A stretch of DNA of 9,200 nucleotides from Sulfurimonas sp. (GTDB lineage Bacteria > Campylobacterota > Campylobacteria > Campylobacterales > Sulfurimonadaceae). The stretch covers positions 1 through 9,200 of the forward strand of contig JAGGWO010000240.1 of NCBI GenBank assembly GCA_021157485.1, written 5' to 3'. The number at the start of each line of letters is the position of its first letter. Position 1 is the stretch's first letter. The notes beneath the pieces were generated by a model. That model saw nothing but the letters and a program-made list of their open reading frames with translations, did no database searches and was not told where the DNA came from. This document shows positions 1-6,013 of the stretch, piece after piece. Position numbers and translations under genes: made by a program.

Positions 1-305
1 ATCATGCACAACATGACCATAACGCTCATGGACACTCTCATGATAGTCATCAAATAGGGATTAGTAACACGGTTGTAAAACAAATAGCGATAAAAGAAGT
101 TAAGAGATTAGCTTTAGCAAAAAAAATCCCTAAGAGTTGGAAATCTATGCCAGTTTCAAAGATAGGAAAAACTCATTATGGGGATACAAATGACTGGATG
201 GTAGGCTTTGACAATCCAAAGATTAAAGACAAGACAAAACAGACTCTTTACATATTTATCAGTATTAGCGGCAAGATTACTGGTGCAAACTATACAGGTA
301 ATTAA
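1..305 (+). CDS. C-terminal part of a small His-rich protein, probably DUF6488 family (5' end outside window)
   Basis: An open frame enters from the left edge (codons start at base 3) and ends at TAA 303-305, giving 100 visible residues. The first 16 contain seven histidines in HxH-like spacing (HAQHDHNAHGHSHDSH), a likely metal-binding linker. A compact domain follows, with a basic helix (KEVKRLALAKKI), then KSW, NDWMVGF, the stretch KQTLYIFISISG and a terminal GANYTGN. This matches my memory of DUF6488, a family of small secreted proteins of unknown function with a signal peptide, a His-rich stretch and a PepSY-like fold. The signal peptide would lie outside the window and cannot be checked. 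The reading frame is secure because codon use matches the neighbours and the frame is open throughout. The family name is from memory and less certain. It runs convergent to the GGDEF-EAL gene and shares a TTAA stop with it. Confidence 0.7.
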   Translation, partial: HAQHDHNAHGHSHDSHQIGISNTVVKQIAIKEVKRLALAKKIPKSWKSMPVSKIGKTHYGDTNDWMVGFDNPKIKDKTKQTLYIFISISGKITGANYTGN

Positions 306-2791
306 GAGTACTGTTTTTTAAGAAAATCTATTAACTCATCTTTGACTTTAGGTTTAGAGAAATAGTACCCCTGCCCTAGTAAACAGCCACTATCTCTCAT
401 AAACAGTTCCTGTTCTCTATTTTCTATACCCTCTGCAACATTTACATAACCCATACTTTGTGAGAGTGTAATAATTGCCTTTGAAATTGCTACATCATTT
501 TTATCATGAGGCAAGTCATCGACAAATGATTTATCAATTTTAAGCTCATCAATCGGAAAAAGTTTTAGATAGCTTAGAGATGAGTGACCTGTTCCAAAGT
601 CATCAATAGAGATGATAAAACCTAACTCTTTTAAACTTTTAAGTATACTCTGACTTTGGTTGATATTTTTCATGATATGCGTTTCAGTAATTTCTAATAC
701 TATCTCACTTGGAGAAACTCCAACTCTATCAGTTATCGCTGTAATATTTTTAATAAATGAATCCTGATACAACTGTACTGCTGAAATATTAATAGATATA
801 CTTTTTAAAGTCTTGGATGATTTTTTGAATATCAAATAATCTTTACATGATTGCTCAAAAACAAAAAGCCCTATCTCTATGATAAATCCTGTATCTTCTG
901 CTATTGGTATAAACATATCAGGTCCTACAAAACCTAACTTATCACTCTCCCATCTCACTAATGCTTCAAGACCTACAACATTATGGTTCATGATATTGTA
1001 TTTTGGTTGATACATCATATAGAGTTCTGAGTTATCAAGAGCAATCTTTAGAGCTTGCTCCATATCCAAGCGCTTATGAGCTTCAACTGAGAGTGCTTTT
1101 TGATAGTATCTATATGTATTTTTTCCTGCATCTTTTGCCTCATACATAGCAATATCTGCATATTTAAATAGTTGAATATAGTCCATATCATCATCTGGAA
1201 AGATTGACACACCTATGCTGAGTGTAATGTTGAGTAAATGAGATTTAGTCTGGATAGGTTCACTAAAGAGTTGTATGATTTTCTCACAAACATGAGCTGC
1301 CGAGTAAGAGTCATTTGGTGATTCTATTACTATAACAAACTCATCACCACCAACACGAGCTAACATGTCAGAGTCTCTAAGTCCACTTCTCATACGTTTT
1401 GAAGCCTCAATAAGTAGCTCATCTCCAACATCATGACCTAAAGTATCATTAATAGTTTTAAACCTATCAAGGTCTATGAAAAGAATAGCTATTTTTGAAT
1501 CACTGCGAGTTGCAACTGGAAGACGATTTTTGAGATATTCCTCTATGCTTAAACGATTTGGCAAAGAGGTAAGAGCATCATGATATGCCATATATTTAAC
1601 TTTATCTTTCTCTACGATATAGTCTGTAATATTTAACTTAATAGCTATATAATTAACAAGTTCTCCATGTTTAAAAATTGGCATAATTGATGATTTTTCA
1701 TAAAGCAATGAGCCATCTTTTTTCTTGTTAATAAACTCTCCTTCCCACTTCTTTCCTGCTGCTAAAGCATCATGAAGCTCTTGGTAAAAACTTTCATCAT
1801 TAAGACCGGATTTTAAAACACGAGGATTTTGTCCAATCAACTCCTCTCTGCTGTAACCTGTTTCTCTCTGGGCTATTTCATTAACATAGATAATATTACT
1901 ATCAACATCTGTTATAACTATAGAGTTATAACTATTTTCAATCGCTGTTTTAAATCCTAAGAGCTCATCTCTCATAGAGATTGATCGTCTATTCATTAGT
2001 ATTAATATAAATAAAATAATAAATGCCACAACAAACAAAACGGCAACTATTGTCTTTTCTATAAAAATATTTTTCTGGTAATCTTTGTCAATAAATATAT
2101 GTAATCTATCTAATGCAATTAAAGTTTTATCTTCAACTTGAGAGGTTCTAATTTCATTAAATTTTTTAATACGCTTGAGATCTATCTTTATATGTCCAAC
2201 AAACATCTTTGTGTAATCATTATCTAAAGAATTCAGGGTATTTAAATTGTTTACTATATCTGTAGTTTCTATACTAGCATTTACACAGTACTTCATTAAA
2301 CCCAAAAGTGAACTATTTGCTGCGTTTATACTCTTTTTATCTAACTCTTCTGACTTTGATATGACATCATTTAAGTCATAAAGATAATGCATAGAGTATA
2401 AAAACTGTGAACTTTCAGATTTAAAGTACTCTATTGAAGCAACTTTTTCTCTATTTGCTTCATCCACATTTTTCACTAACTCATGGTACTTAACTGAAAA
2501 GACATAAGGTGAATTTTCTAGATTTAAAAACTCTATACCTGCATAAAATTCAGTCACTTTTTTATTGATTTTGTCATAATCAACGAAGGAAGCTTGTTGG
2601 AGTAAAAAGTTATTCATATCTTTGTTTATAGATTCAAGTTGATACACTTTATTGTTATACATAGCATAATTCTCAATATAGCTATTTATTTTACTAAGAT
2701 ATACAAAAAGAACAACAGTAAAAAGTATAAATATCCATAATAGAGCAGATACTCCATCAATCTTTGTTATATATTTTTTTACTCTTTTCAT
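302..2791 (-). CDS. Membrane PAS-GGDEF-EAL protein, predicted bifunctional diguanylate cyclase/c-di-GMP phosphodiesterase
   Basis: 829 residues. Membrane helix about 14-33, a mostly helical periplasmic sensor region about 34-245, second membrane helix about 247-267, PAS about 281-392, GGDEF about 400-562 and EAL about 572-825. GGDEF signature residues are intact: LPNR 410-413, DLDRFKTIND 440-449 and GGDEF 481-485. The RxxD inhibitory site (RDSD 472-475) is at the standard five-residue spacing. EAL residues also look complete: QPK 595-597, EAL 609-611, NIS 668-670, EITET 700-704, DDFG 730-733, K751, EGIE 787-790 and Q807. Both making and breaking c-di-GMP are therefore chemically possible. Which dominates cannot be read from sequence, and in many such hybrids GGDEF only regulates EAL. 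The PAS has NPRVLKSG where LOV domains carry the photoactive Cys, so it is not a blue-light LOV domain. ATG 2789-2791 overlaps the peroxidase stop and has no good ribosome site, which suggests translational coupling. Confidence 0.95.
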   Translation of the reverse strand: MKRVKKYITKIDGVSALLWIFILFTVVLFVYLSKINSYIENYAMYNNKVYQLESINKDMNNFLLQQASFVDYDKINKKVTEFYAGIEFLNLENSPYVFSVKYHELVKNVDEANREKVASIEYFKSESSQFLYSMHYLYDLNDVISKSEELDKKSINAANSSLLGLMKYCVNASIETTDIVNNLNTLNSLDNDYTKMFVGHIKIDLKRIKKFNEIRTSQVEDKTLIALDRLHIFIDKDYQKNIFIEKTIVAVLFVVAFIILFILILMNRRSISMRDELLGFKTAIENSYNSIVITDVDSNIIYVNEIAQRETGYSREELIGQNPRVLKSGLNDESFYQELHDALAAGKKWEGEFINKKKDGSLLYEKSSIMPIFKHGELVNYIAIKLNITDYIVEKDKVKYMAYHDALTSLPNRLSIEEYLKNRLPVATRSDSKIAILFIDLDRFKTINDTLGHDVGDELLIEASKRMRSGLRDSDMLARVGGDEFVIVIESPNDSYSAAHVCEKIIQLFSEPIQTKSHLLNITLSIGVSIFPDDDMDYIQLFKYADIAMYEAKDAGKNTYRYYQKALSVEAHKRLDMEQALKIALDNSELYMMYQPKYNIMNHNVVGLEALVRWESDKLGFVGPDMFIPIAEDTGFIIEIGLFVFEQSCKDYLIFKKSSKTLKSISINISAVQLYQDSFIKNITAITDRVGVSPSEIVLEITETHIMKNINQSQSILKSLKELGFIISIDDFGTGHSSLSYLKLFPIDELKIDKSFVDDLPHDKNDVAISKAIITLSQSMGYVNVAEGIENREQELFMRDSGCLLGQGYYFSKPKVKDELIDFLKKQYS

Positions 2792-3696
2792 CTATGTGCA
2801 CTCGATGGAATCTCACCAGTTAAAGAGTGTAAAAAGCTTACCATTTTATCTACTTCATCTTGTGAAACTGTACGTCCTAACTGATAACGTGCCATAAACT
2901 TAACTACATCTTCAAGTTTATCATATCTGCCATCATGTAGATATGGGGCTGTTAGCGCAATATTTCTTAATGAGGGCACCTTGAAGTAATATTTGTCAGC
3001 TTCTTTTTTAGTAACTTCATATCTTCCAAGTCTTTTACTCTTTACCTCTTGCATTACACCAAACTTATTATAAAGGTTACCGCCTACGTTAACACCATGA
3101 TGACAAGCAATACACCCTTTTGTTTTAAAAAGCTCATATCCATCTTTCTGTTTTTGTGAAATAGCTGATTTATCTCCTCTGAGATAGTTATCAAAAGGAG
3201 CATTTGGCGTTATTAAAGTTTTTTCATACTCTGCTATTACATCCCCAATATTATTTTTCGTAACTCCATCACTATAAATATTTAAAAATTCTTTCTTATA
3301 AGAAGTTTGATTAAGAGTAGTTATAAGCTCTCTAAATGTATTTCCCATTTCTACTGGATTTTCTATAGGGCCCCAAGTTTGATGAGAAAGGTTCTCTACT
3401 CTACCATTCCAAAACTGTCTAAAATTATAAACTGCATTATAAACTGTCGGGGAATTTATATCACCCTCTTGACCTCGTATACCAAAAGAGAACTTCAGTC
3501 CATCATCTCCACCGCTTAGAAGGTCATGACAAGTTGCACACGAGATAGTATTGTCTGCTGATAAAATAGTATCAAAAAAGAGCTTTTTACCAAGCTTAAC
3601 TTTTTGTTCATCTACTTCAATAGTTTGTGGAATAGGAGTTATCGGTTCACCATTCAAGCCAACAAACAATAACAATAAAAATGCAAAAAATCTCAT
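2788..3696 (-). CDS. Di-heme cytochrome c peroxidase (CcpA/MauG family), periplasmic
   Basis: 302 residues. A signal peptide (hydrophobic 3-14, likely cleavage near LNG/EP at 16-17) exports it to the periplasm, where the family reduces hydrogen peroxide to water with electrons from small cytochromes c. Two CxxCH heme sites are present: CATCH 53-57 (N-terminal peroxidatic heme) and CIACH 195-199 (C-terminal electron-transfer heme). Other family marks are SPTVYN 82-87, FWNGR 95-99, GPIENPVEM 109-117 (the Glu expected in peroxide catalysis) and VPSLRN..LTAPYLHDG 240-256. Length fits single-domain-pair bacterial peroxidases. I chose ATG 3694-3696 over the in-frame TTG 3697-3699 because AAGGG at 3702-3706 is 5 bases from the ATG but only 2 from the TTG. 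It is the first gene of a two-gene operon whose stop (TGA 2788-2790) overlaps the GGDEF-EAL start. The family also holds MauG-like oxidases, but peroxidase is the best call. Confidence 0.95.
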   Translation of the reverse strand: MRFFAFLLLLFVGLNGEPITPIPQTIEVDEQKVKLGKKLFFDTILSADNTISCATCHDLLSGGDDGLKFSFGIRGQEGDINSPTVYNAVYNFRQFWNGRVENLSHQTWGPIENPVEMGNTFRELITTLNQTSYKKEFLNIYSDGVTKNNIGDVIAEYEKTLITPNAPFDNYLRGDKSAISQKQKDGYELFKTKGCIACHHGVNVGGNLYNKFGVMQEVKSKRLGRYEVTKKEADKYYFKVPSLRNIALTAPYLHDGRYDKLEDVVKFMARYQLGRTVSQDEVDKMVSFLHSLTGEIPSSAHR

Positions 3697-3701
3697 CAAC
3701 G

Positions 3702-3706
3702 CCCTT
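3702..3706 (-). promoter_or_regulatory. Ribosome binding site of the cytochrome c peroxidase gene
   Basis: AAGGG on the minus strand, 5 bases upstream of ATG 3694-3696. It decides the start, because the in-frame TTG immediately upstream would be only 2 bases away. Confidence 0.65.
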
Positions 3707-3722
3707 AGATTATATATTTAAA

Positions 3723-3728
3723 ATTATA
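3723..3728 (-). promoter_or_regulatory. Candidate -10 box for the peroxidase/GGDEF-EAL operon
   Basis: TATAAT on the minus strand, directly preceded by TG, in a very AT-rich stretch. It would start a short leader of about 20 bases before the peroxidase ATG. No good -35 is seen, which is common for sigma-70 promoters in Campylobacterota. A second TATAAT at 3709-3714 lies too close to the ribosome site to be preferred. Confidence 0.45.
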
Positions 3729-3769
3729 CAACTAAATTCTTAAAGTTTTTACTAAAAGTATCCCCTAAA

Positions 3770-3779
3770 TAGCATGCTA
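3770..3779. other. Perfect 10-base palindrome in the divergent promoter region
   Basis: TAGCATGCTA is self-complementary. It sits between the peroxidase operon and the gene at 3820, just upstream of a possible -10 (TATGAT) for the latter. It could be a small operator, but a 10-base palindrome may also occur by chance. No matching regulator was recognised. Confidence 0.25.
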
Positions 3780-3784
3780 AAACA

Positions 3785-3790
3785 TATGAT
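3785..3790 (+). promoter_or_regulatory. Candidate -10 box for the gene at 3820
   Basis: TATGAT, 29 bases before ATG 3820, in the only upstream region available, as the neighbour is divergent. No clear -35 and no convincing Shine-Dalgarno before this ATG (the nearest purines are AGATAGAA at 3806-3813), so initiation may be weak or depend on the AT-rich leader. Confidence 0.3.
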
Positions 3791-3819
3791 ATTAAGTTAA
3801 AAACAGATAGAATTCTCAT

Positions 3820-5283
3820 ATGAATATAACTGGCAAAATTTTTCTTTTTAATACCAATGATGGCTTAGGCACTATCATCTCAAATGAAAAAGAAAAAATC
3901 AACTTCACTGCTGATAATTGGAATGATTTTGATGTTATGCCATCAGTAGGCTTAGAAGTTAGTTTTGATTATGAAAATTTTAAAGCCTCTTCTATCATGT
4001 CTATTATTACAAATAATAGAGAAAAAAATATAACTTCCCTAGAGGATATTCAAAATAATTTTCCAGAGAAGAAAAAAGCTGTAAAAGCCACACTAAATAT
4101 TCCAAAATCTATCTCAAACTATTTCGATATCATCAACGATAACATAAAGCAAAGAACTTCATATAAAAAAGTTCCGGGAAGACTCGACTATTTAGTAGTA
4201 AGACGATTTTTATGGACAACCTTTAATAACTTAAGTGAAATAGATTTAAAGATACTTACTCCTGACATAAAAGCACTCAATAAAGATTTAAAAAGTATGA
4301 CACGTATCTATGATGACTTTATAAATAAAACTAAGTTCCCGGTACTTGCTTATGAGGAAGTCTTTCTTGCCTGCCAAATTGAGTATTTAGATATTAAAGA
4401 CGATACGCAAAAGATGATTGATAGATTAAATCAATTAAGAGTAAGTGAAGAACAACTTGGAAAAGTTTTAGCCCAAAAGAAAAAAGAGCTCAAGAAAAAG
4501 GTGAAAAGTCCAGAATTTGAAGAACTAAAAAGAGAGTACAAAGTATTAAATGGGACCTATGTTGATATGATTCACATGATGGGTGAACTTAGTGAGAGAT
4601 ACAAGCATGATATTGAACTAGTAAATAGCTTTGAGAAAAAATTTAAACATGACTTCTATAAACTTTTTAGGGATGAAGCTAAAAAATATAAGAGCAATAT
4701 TGTAGAGATATTAAGTGCCCAAGCTTTTTTACTTGATAGCAAACTTTGGAAACAAGCAAAAAGCTCAAAAGTGCTTAAAGAACATTTTTATAAAGCTGGT
4801 GTTAGAGACGACTTAAATACAAAAACTTATCTGAAATACTATCTTGATACACTTGACAGTAGCAAAACAGGAGATGAAACGCAAAAGCTCTTTGAACTCT
4901 TTGATTACCTTACAGAGATTCATAAAGAGTTTGTTATGGTTCTTGTAAATTCAGCTCAAGATGCGATGGAGTATGAGGCTGATATAAAAAAGATTGACAA
5001 AACATATAATGTAAAAGCATTTATAGATGAAAAACTGGCTCTTCAATGGGCTGTAAAAAACAGTATTAAAGTTCTAGTAATTGAAGATAAATTAGCAAAA
5101 CTGCAACTTATAACTTTTTTTAAACGCTACAAAAAACTAGTTTGTACTTCTCCTAAAATCATACTTTTAGGGCGAGACTCAAAATCAAATATTTACACAA
5201 TCAATAAAGCCCTATCAAAAGGTGTATCTCCAAGGGTAATCTCTACAAACGTACAAAAATTACTTTCTCAAACTACACCATAA
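3820..5283 (+). CDS. Unrecognised signalling-like protein: cold-shock-like domain, coiled coil, degenerate receiver
   Basis: 487 soluble residues with no signal peptide or membrane helix. I do not recognise a named family. Residues 1-62 read like a cold-shock/OB domain (GKIFLFNTNDGLGTI, then KINFTADNW, then a VGLEVSFD strand), but the aromatic RNA-binding residues of RNP1 and RNP2 are mostly absent. Residues about 95-365 are helical and Lys/Glu-rich, with a probable coiled coil near 195-275. Residues about 370-483 follow the strand/helix order of a response-regulator receiver: VMVLVNS, NVKAFID, IKVLVIED, PKIILLGRD, PRVIST. The acidic pair is replaced by N377-S378 and the phospho-acceptor position appears to be Glu (E422), so normal phosphorylation is unlikely. 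Both domain calls are by eye. It has its own promoter region and lies upstream of the degenerate GGDEF gene on the same strand, 110 bases away. Function unknown; a signalling or nucleic-acid-binding adaptor is conceivable. Confidence 0.85.
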   Translation: MNITGKIFLFNTNDGLGTIISNEKEKINFTADNWNDFDVMPSVGLEVSFDYENFKASSIMSIITNNREKNITSLEDIQNNFPEKKKAVKATLNIPKSISNYFDIINDNIKQRTSYKKVPGRLDYLVVRRFLWTTFNNLSEIDLKILTPDIKALNKDLKSMTRIYDDFINKTKFPVLAYEEVFLACQIEYLDIKDDTQKMIDRLNQLRVSEEQLGKVLAQKKKELKKKVKSPEFEELKREYKVLNGTYVDMIHMMGELSERYKHDIELVNSFEKKFKHDFYKLFRDEAKKYKSNIVEILSAQAFLLDSKLWKQAKSSKVLKEHFYKAGVRDDLNTKTYLKYYLDTLDSSKTGDETQKLFELFDYLTEIHKEFVMVLVNSAQDAMEYEADIKKIDKTYNVKAFIDEKLALQWAVKNSIKVLVIEDKLAKLQLITFFKRYKKLVCTSPKIILLGRDSKSNIYTINKALSKGVSPRVISTNVQKLLSQTTP

Positions 5284-5356
5284 ATATTAGAACACAATAT
5301 AATCTCTTGTGCTTGGGGGTTTCATAGCTGAAAGTATAGTCTATTTATTTTTATGT

Positions 5357-5362
5357 TACAAT
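5357..5362 (+). promoter_or_regulatory. Candidate extended -10 for the degenerate GGDEF/algC unit
   Basis: TACAAT preceded by TGT at 5354-5356 forms a TGn extended -10, which would start a leader of roughly 25 bases before ATG 5394. An upstream TATAAT at 5298-5303 is a second candidate. The remaining gap from 5284 holds only a small hairpin (arms 5320-5324 and 5329-5333) without a T tract. Confidence 0.4.
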
Positions 5363-5393
5363 GAGTCAAAATATATTATGGTGGTGATTATAG

Positions 5394-5981
5394 ATGGCTG
5401 AAATTCCTGGACTTCAATATTATCTGTTTGTTATAGTAGCTCTATTACTAGGAAGTATTATCTATAATCTCAAACAGAGATTTGCAATGAAAAAACGTGA
5501 GGCGACTGAAACAGCACTTGTAAAAAAGGCCTATTTCCACCCTATCTCTGAGTTACCAAATAGAAAAAATATTGATATTATGATTACTGAGCAGATTCAT
5601 AGAGTTCATAGACGTGCTCAATCTTTTTTAATAGTGGTGATTAGAATTAAAAACTACAATGATATTAACATGCGCTCTAAAAGTGAAGGCGATGAGTTTA
5701 TCTCTGAAGCTGCTTCAAGGGTTGTTGACTCAGTACGTGATGAAGATATGGCAGCACATATCTCAGACAATACATTTGCCATACTTTTTAACGAATACCT
5801 TGAAGAAGACAACTATGAGATACTTTTTAAAAGATTAAAAAATGTATTTAAAGATGAATTCCAGATTGCACAAAACAAAAGCCTAATGTATGATATCAGC
5901 TTTGGATATAGTCAATACCCAGACAACGGAACAGATGGTGACACTTTAATAAATGAAGCTATACGCGAAGCTTTAAGATAA
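5394..5981 (+). CDS. Membrane-anchored degenerate GGDEF protein, possible c-di-GMP receptor
   Basis: 195 residues. One N-terminal membrane helix about 8-25 with a basic cytoplasmic flank, then a GGDEF-type fold from about 43. Family landmarks survive: HPISELPNR 49-57, RIKNYNDIN 84-92, FGYSQYPDNG 170-179 and a closing helix that stops short of the usual AKxxGRN end. The catalytic GGDEF is replaced by SDNTF at 124-128, so cyclase activity is not expected. RDED at 115-118 keeps the RxxD inhibitory-site pattern at exactly five residues before that position, as in degenerate GGDEF proteins that bind c-di-GMP without making it. ATG 5394 is the start because an in-frame TAG immediately precedes it; GGTGGTG at 5380-5386 is a poor ribosome site. 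It ends 32 bases before the phosphohexomutase gene and is probably co-transcribed with it. Receptor function is inference; a purely structural role is possible. Confidence 0.9.
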   Translation: MAEIPGLQYYLFVIVALLLGSIIYNLKQRFAMKKREATETALVKKAYFHPISELPNRKNIDIMITEQIHRVHRRAQSFLIVVIRIKNYNDINMRSKSEGDEFISEAASRVVDSVRDEDMAAHISDNTFAILFNEYLEEDNYEILFKRLKNVFKDEFQIAQNKSLMYDISFGYSQYPDNGTDGDTLINEAIREALR

Positions 5982-5998
5982 ATCAAAATAAACAATTT

Positions 5999-6004
5999 AA
6001 AAGG
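5999..6004 (+). promoter_or_regulatory. Ribosome binding site supporting the TTG start of the phosphohexomutase
   Basis: AAAAGG, 9 bases before TTG 6014-6016. An in-frame TAA at 6008-6010 rules out any start further upstream, and there is no in-frame ATG near the N-terminal active-site region. Confidence 0.6.
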
Positions 6005-6013
6005 TAATAATCA

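Noticed and set aside
1..55. CAT-rich repetitive stretch, possible simple repeat or CRISPR edge
   Set aside because: The irregular CAT spacing is explained by histidine codons in an open reading frame; there are no repeat units of constant length.
1755..1950. LOV-type photosensor in the PAS domain of the GGDEF-EAL protein
   Set aside because: The position of the flavin-binding Cys in LOV domains is Pro (P323 in QNPRVLKSG), so covalent flavin photochemistry is not possible.
3307..3519. 70-residue plus-strand open frame
   Set aside because: Lies wholly inside the peroxidase gene on the other strand; no ribosome site and no recognisable protein features.
3697..3699. TTG as the peroxidase start
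   Set aside because: Only two bases from the AAGGG site; the adjacent ATG has proper spacing and gives a normal signal peptide.
5284..5393. Possible c-di-GMP riboswitch or terminator before the degenerate GGDEF gene
   Set aside because: The GGGGG stretch and small hairpin (5320-5333) do not match the GEMM core or its tetraloop pairing, and no T tract follows the hairpin.
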